Shown here: positions 9,406 to 17,250 of the stretch, in pieces
Numbering within the stretch: the first letter of the stretch is position 1
Layout of the letters: every line of letters begins with the position of its first letter
DNA from: Granulosicoccus sp964435305
GTDB lineage: Bacteria; Pseudomonadota; Gammaproteobacteria; Granulosicoccales; Granulosicoccaceae
Length of the DNA: 21,166 nucleotides
Assembly (NCBI GenBank): GCA_964435305.1
Contig: CAYSZH010000073.1
Location: 1-21,166, forward strand
Direction: 5' to 3'
Notes under the pieces: generated by a model
Seen by the model: the letters and a program-made list of their open reading frames with translations, nothing else
Databases searched by the model: none
Told to the model about the DNA's origin: nothing
Position numbers and translations under genes: made by a program

Positions 9406-9457
9406 CCATACCCACCATGTTTGTGATTACATGGTGAGTATGGCAGCTTCATTTTTT
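9406..9457. terminator. Bidirectional intrinsic terminator between pelB and volA
   Basis: Arms CCATACCCACCATGT (9406-9420) and ACATGGTGAGTATGG (9429-9443) pair over 15 positions with one mismatch around an 8-base loop. On the + strand a T-run (9452-9457) lies downstream. On the - strand the A-run at 9393-9397 gives a short U-run after the stem. The hairpin sits between converging genes (pelB ending at 9335, volA ending at 9466), so it probably ends both transcripts. Confidence 0.85.
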
Positions 9458-9465
9458 AAAGGAGT

Positions 9466-11646
9466 TTATGGTGCGTCCTGTATTAAAGCCTCGTTGGTAA
9501 TGGCCAGATTAGCACCGCCACTGAGTGCAAACCCAATAGCCTGCATCTGCAGTTCGCTTGCCGCTTGAAACTGGATACTGGAAGGGTCTGGTATGGGGTT
9601 TTCATCAGTGGTGCCAAAATCAATGATAGTGCCATGATTACCTTCAATAAATTGTACCCAGCCACTACCTGACGTCGTCACTGATACTTGCTCAAGACCC
9701 ATTGTGCGTGCTAGCGGCTCTGTACCAACCAACGGAAATTCTGGTTGGCTTCCTATAACCACAACATCTTGAAGCATCTGCGATAAATGTACGTTTGTGT
9801 TCGCCAGTACACGTGATGCGTGGTTAATGGGGTCGGCTGCATCGACAACCGCTTGTGCCGTGGTTAAAAATTGCTGTCCGGTGGGTGTGGTCACCGGTGC
9901 AAGTTGTGATAACGCACCCGTAATGGCAGGTCCAAATGCCGGCGAATTTTGCAGCAGTCGCACAACGCTACCACCAGGGCTTGCCAGTGTTGCAGACGTT
10001 ATCGAATCGTCAAAGGCAAGAAATGTTGTTCCCACAATAGCGCCAAGTGAATGTCCGATATAAGACTTACTGGCAACATTTAAAACGGGGATGGTACCAA
10101 CACTAGCACTTAAGGTAAGCAGATCAGAAACTGACTGCAACATATTCGAACGGGTGTTGAGCAGATTTGTCAGGTTATAAAAATGCGTACCGGATGGGTC
10201 AACCATTCCGTCACCGCCAGGCAGTGGCGCTAGTGTTGTATTATCGGCCGCGTCCAGATCAAAAGTGCGCTCTGTGACAGCCGGGTTTCTCAGAGGTGAT
10301 TCGCCCACAATACCGTGCGTAGGAAGATCGATGGCGATAGTGGCTACACCTGCAGCGGCAAGTTGATCTGCAATTCCAAACATGTCGAGCCGGTTGCGAG
10401 TGATGCCATGTTGGAAAATGGCGATAGGCCAGCCGCCTTCAGGCATTTCGGTTCTGTTTGGCACTGTCATGAGTACCGGAATGGTTTGCAGGCCATTTTC
10501 GCGCGGCGTAGGGTTAAAACGCGTAAGAAACCCGCCGTTTTCCGCAACCCAGAAGTTACTTAAGGGTGCATCAATGCCGGTGTAGTCTGGCACTTGCATG
10601 GCACCTGCCCAGATATCGGCAAAGCTATTATCTGCAGGTATACCAATGGCTGTTGTGTCTAAACCGCTTGGCATAATATTGATAGGACGGCTAACTGTGC
10701 TGGCCGCAACTGCGTTTAGCACGGGAGTAGTGGACTGGGTTGTTGCAGTCCAGGCCATTGCGATGTTGTTCGTGTTAAGTGGCGTATCCAATGTAGCTGC
10801 CTCGAGCACATCTATCATTGGTCGCATAAATTGACGCAAACGTTCCGCTGTCTCAAGCGGGGTGTCCGCCAGAGATTCAGTTCCAATGGCCACCGAAAAT
10901 GTCGCTGGAGCGCTGATCGGTTGTCCGAGTGCATCACGCACACCACCTACAGGTACGCCAGACGATGTATCAGCTCCCATAACGACGGCCATATAAGTTG
11001 TACTTTCTTTAAGAGGTCGTCTGGGGGCAATAATTAGTGTTGCAGGATCGCCTTGTCGTATGCTGGCTTCATCTATTTCTATTCCCTGAGCATCGGCCAA
11101 AGCGCGTGCCGCCGCCTCTGTCCGCGCAGCATTGACAGCATCGGTTGTAGCCAATAAATCATTTGCTGTCAGTTCAGCGACGATTGCGCCTGGAATAGGT
11201 AATGGTGCGCCAGGTACCAGTGCTACTTCAAACACTCTGACCGTGTCACCTATTATTAGCGTGGCAGGGTTCAGTCCCTGAGTTGGCGTGTCATTACCTG
11301 CCTGAGCAAAACTTGTAGAAAAGGCTTCTACTGTAGAAAAGCCATCCAGGGCGTTAAGTGCTACTCGTGGGTCAGCAAATGTATCGCTTGGCGTGGTGGT
11401 GCCATCGGCGTTGGTAAGCGGCACATTCAGCGTACCGTCTTCGCTGTCCCGGAAGAGTAAATTGTTTGGAAACGGCAGAACACCGTTCTGTGGATCGAAG
11501 CCCGCCTGCAAGGGGATTGCGGTTCGTCCCACTTCAACGCTACGTTCAAAGTCAAAGTCAGATGAACTGCTGCATGCGCCTAATACAATAACTGCGGTGG
11601 AGGATAGTCCGAGGAGCGCTGATTTTTTCGTGATTATATTATTCAT
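9466..11646 (-). CDS. volA: VolA-like outer-membrane lipoprotein lipase/lysophospholipase (Pla-1/cef family)
   Basis: A 726-residue lipoprotein. The signal peptide ends in VLGAC (lipidated Cys25), followed by a Ser-rich tether without an Asp at +2, which fits outer-membrane sorting. The opening mature segment (AIPLQAGFDPQNGVLPFPNNLLF) is typical of Pla-1/cef bacterial lipases and of VolA, the surface lysophospholipase of Vibrio cholerae. The C-terminal half is an alpha/beta hydrolase: FQHG (412-414) as likely oxyanion region, GHSLG with nucleophile Ser533, a candidate acid near Asp605, and His671 in EGNHGT. Length fits the family. It would cleave fatty acids from external (lyso)phospholipids. 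It lies 13 bases downstream of a fadL gene, with AGGGGA before its ATG, so the two are surely co-transcribed. In Vibrio, volA is likewise linked to fadL. Exact lipid specificity cannot be read from sequence. Confidence 0.87.
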   Translation of the reverse strand: MNNIITKKSALLGLSSTAVIVLGACSSSSDFDFERSVEVGRTAIPLQAGFDPQNGVLPFPNNLLFRDSEDGTLNVPLTNADGTTTPSDTFADPRVALNALDGFSTVEAFSTSFAQAGNDTPTQGLNPATLIIGDTVRVFEVALVPGAPLPIPGAIVAELTANDLLATTDAVNAARTEAAARALADAQGIEIDEASIRQGDPATLIIAPRRPLKESTTYMAVVMGADTSSGVPVGGVRDALGQPISAPATFSVAIGTESLADTPLETAERLRQFMRPMIDVLEAATLDTPLNTNNIAMAWTATTQSTTPVLNAVAASTVSRPINIMPSGLDTTAIGIPADNSFADIWAGAMQVPDYTGIDAPLSNFWVAENGGFLTRFNPTPRENGLQTIPVLMTVPNRTEMPEGGWPIAIFQHGITRNRLDMFGIADQLAAAGVATIAIDLPTHGIVGESPLRNPAVTERTFDLDAADNTTLAPLPGGDGMVDPSGTHFYNLTNLLNTRSNMLQSVSDLLTLSASVGTIPVLNVASKSYIGHSLGAIVGTTFLAFDDSITSATLASPGGSVVRLLQNSPAFGPAITGALSQLAPVTTPTGQQFLTTAQAVVDAADPINHASRVLANTNVHLSQMLQDVVVIGSQPEFPLVGTEPLARTMGLEQVSVTTSGSGWVQFIEGNHGTIIDFGTTDENPIPDPSSIQFQAASELQMQAIGFALSGGANLAITNEALIQDAP

Positions 11647-11659
11647 TTGTTAGTCCCCT

Positions 11660-13066
11660 TTAGAAGTCCCAGTTAAATTGCAATGCAAGCAAATTGGCTG
11701 AAATATCAAACAGACCACGTAAGGTTGGATCGCCAGCGGCCGGGTTGCCACTGCTATTGATGGCAGACTGATCAATTGCAACATGGGCATATCCCGCATC
11801 CAGGCTGATGTTGCTGCTGAATTGGTATGAGCCTCCAAATGAATACCAGTAACGATCGTTGGCGGGGCCGCGTGGAGTGCGTCGTTGCGGGTTAGGAACG
11901 GGTGATTGGTCAAAAGCTAATCCTGCTCTTAAAACTAACTTTTGGTTGTGCTTGTAATTTATCCCGGTACTTACCCGCACCGCGTCTTCCCAATCGAAGA
12001 TGGTTGCAGAATCTGGTTGTGCTGGATTATCAAATGACCCGGTGAGTTCATCAAACGAACTCCACTGGGTCCATAAGAGGCTGCCCAGTAGCTGTGTTTT
12101 ATCGTTTACGTCTTGTGCAATTGATACATCAAACGTCGCCGGTAAACTCGCTTCTACAACCGAGTTAGTATCTGAAAATATCGGGAAGCTTGCGTTAGTG
12201 AGTACGCTTTGAAGCGCCGGGTTAAGCGTAAAATCGGCATTTCCCTCGAGCTCATGGTCGGTACCATTACGATAAGCTACACCAATGCGTGTGCCCGCTC
12301 TGGGTGTAAAAAGCGCACTCAGATTAAATGTTAGTTGGGTGCTCGTACCTTCTGTGACTACTGAGGAATCGGCGCTGTTTGGATCATCTGCAGTGCCCGT
12401 TGGTGGTTGCAAACCTTCAAGTAAACAATTTGCTTCTGTGACGGGTGAACCTTCTCGACCGGCTAAGCCAAAGCAGGTGACGCCGCTTTCAATGGCATTG
12501 CCAAATTCCGCACTGCCCAATTGCACACTGATACCACCACCAATGGCCACTTTATCATTGATACGAAACGCAACTGTTGGATTGATGTCGATAACCGATA
12601 AGGTTGTATCCAAAGCATGGTAACGGCCAACAAAATCGGTATCGTAAGAGGAGTTGGTGCCAAATGGCACCGAGACACCAAAACCCAGCGCCCACTTTTC
12701 GCTCATTTTGCGTGCGTAATATATGTTTGGAACAAAGGTAGCGCTGGCATCGTCATGCGTGGGGTCGCCTGTTAATGGCGGCGCACCAATGGTTGCGATG
12801 TAGGTAGACCCTCTGTCTTCAAATTCACTGTTTGCAGCGGTGACGTTGGCAACCACTGCAAGTGATGGGGCGTCTAACTCCATCATGGCTGCAGGGTTTG
12901 CCCAAACAGTGGATGCGTCGAATGCAGTTGCACCATGTCCAGCGTAAGCATTGCCTAAGCCCACTGCGCCCTGGTGCGATATCGCGAACCCTGCCGCCTG
13001 CAAGCTGCCACTGGTACAAAGCAGTGAGACGGTCAACGCCGTCAATTTATAATAAGGGTGTTTCAA
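11660..13066 (-). CDS. fadL: FadL/OmpP1/TodX-family long-chain fatty-acid outer-membrane channel
   Basis: A 468-residue outer-membrane beta-barrel that takes up long-chain fatty acids. The preferred start is the TTG at 13066, because a strong GGAGG (13072-13076) lies 5 bases before it and the result is a clean signal peptide (MKHPYYKLTALTVSLL, cleaved after SLQA). ATG codons upstream (13078, 13102) would place that Shine-Dalgarno inside the gene. The mature N terminus AGFAISHQGAVGLGNAYAG, with ATAFDAST and WANPAAM, is the FadL hatch/NPA signature. The C-terminal strand LLALQFNWDF ends in Phe. Two Cys (in GVTCFGL and EANCLL) lie in an extracellular-loop-like segment. It is first in an operon with volA; the lipase would free fatty acids at the surface and this channel would import them. 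Which FadL paralogue this is cannot be told. Confidence 0.93.
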   Translation of the reverse strand: MKHPYYKLTALTVSLLCTSGSLQAAGFAISHQGAVGLGNAYAGHGATAFDASTVWANPAAMMELDAPSLAVVANVTAANSEFEDRGSTYIATIGAPPLTGDPTHDDASATFVPNIYYARKMSEKWALGFGVSVPFGTNSSYDTDFVGRYHALDTTLSVIDINPTVAFRINDKVAIGGGISVQLGSAEFGNAIESGVTCFGLAGREGSPVTEANCLLEGLQPPTGTADDPNSADSSVVTEGTSTQLTFNLSALFTPRAGTRIGVAYRNGTDHELEGNADFTLNPALQSVLTNASFPIFSDTNSVVEASLPATFDVSIAQDVNDKTQLLGSLLWTQWSSFDELTGSFDNPAQPDSATIFDWEDAVRVSTGINYKHNQKLVLRAGLAFDQSPVPNPQRRTPRGPANDRYWYSFGGSYQFSSNISLDAGYAHVAIDQSAINSSGNPAAGDPTLRGLFDISANLLALQFNWDF

Positions 13067-13071
13067 GATTA

Positions 13072-13076
13072 CCTCC
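13072..13076 (-). promoter_or_regulatory. Shine-Dalgarno GGAGG deciding the TTG start of fadL
   Basis: On the - strand the sequence reads GGAGG, then TAATC, then TTG. The 5-base spacing and full match make TTG at 13066 a much better start than the ATG at 13102 or the ATG at 13078, which directly abuts or precedes the site. Confidence 0.75.
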
Positions 13077-13091
13077 ATCAAAATACTATTA

Positions 13092-13110
13092 GCTCCATAC
13101 ATAGTGGAGC
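13092..13110 (-). promoter_or_regulatory. Small hairpin in the fadL leader
   Basis: GCTCCA (13105-13110 read on the - strand) and TGGAGC (13092-13097) form a perfect 6-base-pair stem around a 7-base loop, ending 25 bases before the fadL start. If transcription starts at the proposed -10 site, this stem would be at the very 5' end of the mRNA, where it could protect the transcript or bind a regulator. The stem is short, so it could be chance. Confidence 0.4.
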
Positions 13111-13116
13111 AATCAA

Positions 13117-13125
13117 TTTATACCA
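13117..13125 (-). promoter_or_regulatory. Candidate extended -10 promoter for fadL-volA
   Basis: On the - strand TGGTATAAA matches an extended -10 element (TGnTATAAT) with one mismatch. It lies about 50 bases upstream of the fadL start and predicts a start near 13110. No good -35 hexamer is visible at 16-18 bases. No convincing FadR operator was recognised. Confidence 0.35.
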
Positions 13126-13492
13126 GTCTCGCCAGGGGGAATTAGGTCCTGAAGAGACTAAAAAACCGAGTCGTTTTTCTAAGCAACGATTCTCAGCAAT
13201 CGCTATTTTTTCGTTCTTGCACTGGCTGCAGTTAACTGCGCAAGCCACAGACGTTTAAACAATTAGCCTTAAGAATAAACCTCGAATTGCGTAATTGCCA
13301 CAAAAGTATGGTTTCCACGCTTACGCGGTTGTCAAAACGACAGATAGCTGGATGAAAATACAGTGTTCTTACTGTGTTTTCTATGAGTATGGCAAATCAG
13401 CGTCAATTCCACGTCATACGTTGATCGTTAACAAATTTTGTTCGCGCGGGGTCCTTTGCTGGAAATTCCTTGTAACGAGCAGCTACTTTAGT
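13126..13492. other. Stretch without a convincing gene between fadL and the DUF2147 gene
   Basis: About 370 bases lie upstream of fadL and downstream of the DUF2147 gene. The open frames here (for example + strand 13295-13516) have no ribosome site, no recognisable family and odd composition, so they are not called. Weak AT-rich inverted repeats occur near 13158-13180 and 13360-13375, but none makes a good terminator. A palindrome GTTTAAAC lies near 13252. I see no other function. Confidence 0.6.
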
Positions 13493-13882
13493 CTACTGGC
13501 GTGTCCAGATTTGTGAGCGGCAAATGACACCACCAAATACACAGCCTGACACTTTCAGCTTGCCGCTATCGGTGAGCGACATTTTGGATTTGTACCACTT
13601 CTTTGTATCGGGTGCGTAAATCTTGCCTTTGTTATAACTTCGATCAGAACGCTTGCGCATACTTTTGATTATTTCGATTCCGACGTTATCGCGCTTATCA
13701 GTGCCAAATACGTCGATGGACTTACCACAAACGCGTTCACCGCACTCGAAGATCTCAACTGCCATGGATGCGCCCTTATCGGACTTTTCTGTTAGCCAAA
13801 CACCAAAGACGGTACCGTCCTGTGCTGACACAATCGGTGCGAAAAAGAAAGTCAGGAAAACTAGTATGGCTCGAACGTGCAT
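13493..13882 (-). CDS. Small secreted DUF2147 protein
   Basis: A 129-residue exported protein. The ATG at 13882 is chosen because GGAG lies 6 bases before it; the upstream TTG at 13894 would overlap that site. The signal peptide is MHVRAILVFLTFFFAPIVSA, cleaved before QDGTVFGVWL. The mature domain fits DUF2147: GVWL near the start, AVEIFECGERVCGK, a central basic segment, then LKVSGCVFGGVICRSQIWTR. The four Cys (47, 52, 114, 121) are typical of the family and probably form disulfides in the periplasm. The biochemical role of DUF2147 is unknown. The gene stands alone between fadL and a radical SAM gene on the same strand, separated by about 160 bases from the latter, so it probably has its own promoter. 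Confidence 0.85.
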   Translation of the reverse strand: MHVRAILVFLTFFFAPIVSAQDGTVFGVWLTEKSDKGASMAVEIFECGERVCGKSIDVFGTDKRDNVGIEIIKSMRKRSDRSYNKGKIYAPDTKKWYKSKMSLTDSGKLKVSGCVFGGVICRSQIWTRQ

Positions 13883-13927
13883 GGTCCTCTCCAATGGGTC
13901 ATGATGTCAAAATGGTTCAATAATGAA

Positions 13928-13956
13928 ATAATACACAGTTTACCGACGTCAAACTG
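13928..13956 (-). promoter_or_regulatory. Candidate promoter with an inverted-repeat operator upstream of the DUF2147 gene
   Basis: CAGTTT (13936-13941) and AAACTG (13951-13956) form a perfect 6-base inverted repeat with a 9-base spacer. A TATTAT hexamer read on the - strand (13928-13933) directly follows it, about 45 bases before the DUF2147 start. The repeat would cover the -35 region, as an operator often does. A TTGACG is present, but only 13 bases from TATTAT, so the promoter match is imperfect. Confidence 0.35.
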
Positions 13957-14042
13957 CTTATTTCTCGCGTCCAGTGGCCCACGCGGCGCAATTTTGTTAG
14001 TGGAGGCCTGATGCAGACAACTTAGCCGTCTCTCCTGCCGGC

Positions 14043-15560
14043 TTACAAATGCTGCAGCTGGCGTTGATTTCCGTAGGATTTCTCACTCAGAACTTCGGTG
14101 GCTGAAGGTTTTTTGGAAGCTCTTCTAATTAAGGTATCCAACCGCCCCTTCAATTTACTCGCGGTAAAATCAGCCTGTAAAGCAGCAAAAACATCCTCTT
14201 CGGCGACTCTAAATTCCTTTGTTAGCGCCGTATGGACGAACCCAAACAGATTTCGTAGCGCTATTTTATGAGTTTGCCCAGTGCTGGCAAACAACCAATC
14301 GCTAAAACCCATAAAGCGATTAAATGGCTGATCTGCCAACAGCAACGGTAATGTGCTTGAAAACCGCCCTGAGTTGGCGACAAGATCCCAATATCGGGCG
14401 AATCTAACCATGCGTTGCACTGTGCCAAAATCACACACGCTATTGGATAAAATGCGATACGGCGGCGTGCTCATATAACGCATATCAAATTCCTCAGTGT
14501 GGCGGCTGATTGGTGTGCCGCGCAAGCGCTTCAAAATTCCGACTTGAATTTCTTGAGGCCTAAGCTCATAAAGCTGGTCAAATCCGGCCGCAAAGCTTTC
14601 AAGGCTTTCGCCAGGTAAACCGAATATCAAATCGGCGTGAATATGCGCATGTGTCTGTTCATTAAGCCAGGTTAAATTTTCGCAGGTCTTGTCATGTTGT
14701 TGCTTACGACTGATGCGCTGTTGAACGACTTGGTTAAAAGATTGGATACCGATTTCAAACTGCAGAGATCCAGGTGGAAACTGCGGCAGTAGATCTTTCA
14801 AAGCATCAGGCAGTCTATCCGGGATGAGTTCGAAATGCAGAAATAATCCTTTGTCGATGTGTGTTAAGAAAAAGGACAATATTCGCAGGCTGGTTTGTAC
14901 TTTCAGATTAAAAGTGCGATCCACAAATTTAAATTGCCGCGCTCCGCGGTTGATCAACTGCTCTAACTGTTCAAGCAGTGGGTCAAGTTCAAATGCCGTT
15001 GCCGTTTTATCCAATGAAGAAAGGCAAAATTCGCATTTAAACGGGCAGCCTCTTGAGGCTTCAACATAGATTACCCGCTGACGTAAATCTTCATCACTGT
15101 ATTCTGTGTAAGGTAGTTTTAATTGCCCAAGATCAAATGGTAAAGGCGAAATAATTTTTGCCGGTTTTTTCCCTTCCAGATGCTCGGTGCAAAGTTCTGC
15201 AAAGGCTAAATCGGCCTGACCATTGATAACGTGATCCGCCATTTTTACTATCGGTTGCATCGCTGCTTCGTGGCTGACTTCAGGGCCGCCGAGTACGATA
15301 CAGACATCCGGTCTGACCGTTTTAATCAAACTGACGACTTCTGTGCAGTCGTCAACGTTCCAGATGTACACACCTATACCGATGATGGCCGGATTCAGCG
15401 AGAGTAGTTGTTCGGCGATGTCTTCGGTTCGTTGCTGAAGCGTAAATTCACACAGAGATGTTTGTGCCTGCAACTCACCCATATTGGCATATAAATATCG
15501 CAGCCCCAATGAAGCATGGATGTAGCGAGCATTGATTGTGGATAGGATGATTTGGCTCAT
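14043..15560 (-). CDS. B12-binding-type radical SAM protein with C-terminal DUF4080-like region
   Basis: A 505-residue cytosolic protein. The ATG at 15560 gives MSQIILSTINARYIHASLGLR, the usual start of this family; the longer frame to 15656 adds 32 atypical residues. Residues 1-135 resemble a cobalamin-binding Rossmann domain (IIGIGVYIWN, VLGGPEVSHE), although the classical DxHxxG His motif is not seen. The radical SAM core follows, with EASRGCPFKCEFC: Cys172, Cys176 and Cys179 would hold the 4Fe-4S cluster. Later motifs IGIQSFN and DLIFGLPGES are usual in the Elp3/MiaB-like core. The C-terminal 150 residues match the DUF4080-like tail that accompanies these proteins. The substrate is unknown. 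The neighbours (DUF2147, divergent ABC importer) give no clear pathway. The ribosome site before the ATG is poor, which lowers certainty of the start. Confidence 0.88.
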   Translation of the reverse strand: MSQIILSTINARYIHASLGLRYLYANMGELQAQTSLCEFTLQQRTEDIAEQLLSLNPAIIGIGVYIWNVDDCTEVVSLIKTVRPDVCIVLGGPEVSHEAAMQPIVKMADHVINGQADLAFAELCTEHLEGKKPAKIISPLPFDLGQLKLPYTEYSDEDLRQRVIYVEASRGCPFKCEFCLSSLDKTATAFELDPLLEQLEQLINRGARQFKFVDRTFNLKVQTSLRILSFFLTHIDKGLFLHFELIPDRLPDALKDLLPQFPPGSLQFEIGIQSFNQVVQQRISRKQQHDKTCENLTWLNEQTHAHIHADLIFGLPGESLESFAAGFDQLYELRPQEIQVGILKRLRGTPISRHTEEFDMRYMSTPPYRILSNSVCDFGTVQRMVRFARYWDLVANSGRFSSTLPLLLADQPFNRFMGFSDWLFASTGQTHKIALRNLFGFVHTALTKEFRVAEEDVFAALQADFTASKLKGRLDTLIRRASKKPSATEVLSEKSYGNQRQLQHL

Positions 15561-15712
15561 CGGGCAATGGCTGTGATCAGTTTCGGTGCATCTTAGCTGG
15601 TTTGCATGTCTGCCGGGTAGGCTCTGTGATTTTGGCCTGTGTTTAATTAGAAGCATTTGCTTTGATTCGGGGGTATCATCTGCTGATCGATAGTAGATTA
15701 AAGAGTAACGCT
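15561..15712. promoter_or_regulatory. Divergent intergenic region between the radical SAM gene and the ABC importer operon
   Basis: About 150 bases separate two divergent start codons, so promoters for both transcripts must lie here unless they are inside the genes. A TATCAT at 15674-15679 is a possible + strand -10 site, but no good -35 lies upstream. No operator-like palindrome stands out. Confidence 0.4.
15700..15705 (+). promoter_or_regulatory. Shine-Dalgarno AAAGAG supporting a GTG start for livG
   Basis: AAAGAG is followed by a 7-base spacer and GTG at 15713. This favours GTG over the TTG at 15662, which has no purine-rich site upstream and would add 17 residues not expected in LivG-type proteins. 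Confidence 0.6.
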
Positions 15713-16507
15713 GTGAATGCTGCAGATCGGGAATCCTCTCCCATTACGCTGCAGGTGGAAGGGCTGGCCAAGTATTACGGCGGTGTGCAAGCCGTCCGGG
15801 ACGTCAGTTTCCAGGTTCCACCAGCAAGTATTATCGGACTAATAGGCCCCAATGGCGCTGGCAAAACCACCACGTTCAATTGTGTGGCCGGTGCCGAAAA
15901 GCCTACCGCTGGACGTGTCTATTTTGAAGGTCAGGACATCACGGGTAAATCGACTCACGAGTTGTACTCGCTGGGGCTGTTGCGAACCTTTCAGCTAAGC
16001 CAGGAGTATGGCCGCCTTACCAGTCGTGAAAACTTGATGGTCGCCGGCAACGAGCAGCTTGGCGAAAGTATTTTTATGAACTGGTTTGCACGTGGTCGAG
16101 TGCGTGCTCGAGAGCAAGAGGTACTCGATCGAGCTAACGACACGCTCGATTTCTTAGGTCTGAACCAAGTGGCCGACGAAATCGCTGGAAATTTATCTGG
16201 CGGGCAGAAAAAACTGTTGGAACTTGGCCGCACAATGATGACAGATGCCAAGTTGGTGCTCCTGGATGAACCCGGTGCAGGAGTGAATCCCACTCTGATG
16301 CTCAAAGTCATCGACATGATTCGCAGGCTCAATCAGGAACGAGGCTATACTTTTTGCATAATCGAACACGATATGGATCTGGTGGCTGATCTGTGCGACA
16401 ACATTGTTGTATTAGCTGAAGGCCAGGTGCTTACGGAAGGTCCAATGTCGGAAGTAAGGGAAAACGAAAAAGTCATCGATGCCTACTTTGGAGGTGAAGT
16501 GGTATGA
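15713..16507 (+). CDS. HAAT-family ABC importer, LivG-type ATP-binding subunit
   Basis: The GTG start gives 264 residues, normal for LivG-type ATPases. Motifs in order: Walker A GPNGAGKTT (45-53), Q-loop RTFQLSQ (Q94), signature LSGGQ (161-165), Walker B LVLLDE (181-186), and the H-loop His219 in IIEHDMDLV. The C terminus ends with DAYFGGEVV, as LivG proteins usually do. It powers import from the cytosolic face, paired with the LivF-type subunit encoded next. It is the first gene of a five-gene operon and overlaps the next by 4 bases (ATGA). The HAAT family carries branched-chain amino acids, urea, short amides and other polar compounds, so no gene symbol is given. Confidence 0.93.
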   Translation: MNAADRESSPITLQVEGLAKYYGGVQAVRDVSFQVPPASIIGLIGPNGAGKTTTFNCVAGAEKPTAGRVYFEGQDITGKSTHELYSLGLLRTFQLSQEYGRLTSRENLMVAGNEQLGESIFMNWFARGRVRAREQEVLDRANDTLDFLGLNQVADEIAGNLSGGQKKLLELGRTMMTDAKLVLLDEPGAGVNPTLMLKVIDMIRRLNQERGYTFCIIEHDMDLVADLCDNIVVLAEGQVLTEGPMSEVRENEKVIDAYFGGEVV

Positions 16508-17250
16508 GCGCGGATGACAACATTTTACTTATCAAGGATGTTCATGCCGGTTACGGCGAATCGCAAGTGCTGCATGGCATTGATATTCATGTTGGCCATG
16601 ATGAAGTTGTTGTTGTGGTTGGCCCCAACGGTGCTGGCAAATCCACGGCGATGAAATCTGTGCTTGGCTTGCTGAGCATATCCAGCGGGAGCATTGTATT
16701 AGATGGTGAAGACATTACTAACACAGCACCTGATGTGGTAGTGACTAAAGGTGTGAGCTATGTACCTCAAACACATAATGTCTTTGTCAGTTTATCTGTT
16801 CAAGAGAATCTTGAAATGGGTGCCTGGACGCGCCGCAGCGGTATTGCCGAACGTATTAATGATATGTACGAACTGTTCCCTGATCTGAAGGAAAAGCGTG
16901 ATAAGCCTGCTGGTTCTTTGTCTGGTGGTCAGCGGCAAATGGTTGCGATGGCCAAAGCGCTTATGGTGGAATCCAAAGTGCTGTTTCTTGATGAGCCCAC
17001 TGCCGGGCTTTCCCCAAAATATCGTGGTCAAATTTTTGAAACCATATTACGAATTAATAAAAACGGTGTTCCGGTGCTAATGGTAGAACAAAACGCTAAG
17101 CAGGCTCTGGGGGTAGCTGATCGTGGCTATGTGCTGGTGGATGGTACTAATCGCTACTCCGGGACTGGCCAGGAGCTGATCGCCGATAGAGAAGTAGCCC
17201 GCATGTTCCTGGGTGGACGAACCAAGGAGGGCGAAGGCGATGTGGGATAG
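16504..17250 (+). CDS. HAAT-family ABC importer, LivF-type ATP-binding subunit
   Basis: A 248-residue ATPase with Walker A GPNGAGKST (40-48), signature LSGGQ (139-143) and Walker B VLFLDE (159-164). The MVEQNAKQAL motif carries Gln where many other ABC ATPases have the H-loop His, which is normal for LivF. It would form the ATPase pair with the preceding LivG-type subunit at the inner membrane. ATG overlaps the upstream stop by 4 bases, with GGAGG 9 bases before it. The end overlaps the next gene by 11 bases. Family assignment is firm; the substrate is not known. Confidence 0.94.
   Translation: MSADDNILLIKDVHAGYGESQVLHGIDIHVGHDEVVVVVGPNGAGKSTAMKSVLGLLSISSGSIVLDGEDITNTAPDVVVTKGVSYVPQTHNVFVSLSVQENLEMGAWTRRSGIAERINDMYELFPDLKEKRDKPAGSLSGGQRQMVAMAKALMVESKVLFLDEPTAGLSPKYRGQIFETILRINKNGVPVLMVEQNAKQALGVADRGYVLVDGTNRYSGTGQELIADREVARMFLGGRTKEGEGDVG

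Noticed and set aside
9797..10834. Several + strand open frames antisense to the lipase gene
   Set aside because: They lie wholly inside volA, show no motifs or ribosome sites, and follow from its codon bias.
13111..13140. A FadR-like operator near ACCAGTCTCGCCAGG upstream of fadL
   Set aside because: Only one half resembles the FadR consensus; the sequence is not palindromic enough to call.
13158..13180. AAAAAC/GTTTTT inverted repeat resembling a terminator
   Set aside because: The stem is only A-T pairs plus one G-C and would not be stable; it also lies upstream of fadL, where no transcript needs to end.
13360..13375. ACAGT/ACTGT hairpin followed by T-rich sequence as a terminator for the DUF2147 gene
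   Set aside because: A 5-base stem without a proper T-run, more than 110 bases from the stop codon.
13295..13516. A + strand open frame of 73 codons between fadL and the DUF2147 gene
   Set aside because: No ribosome site, Cys- and aromatic-rich composition, no family resemblance, and it overlaps the end of the DUF2147 gene.
14024..14043. AGCCG/CGGCT stem at the end of the radical SAM gene
   Set aside because: Short stem overlapping the stop codon with no T-run after it on the - strand.
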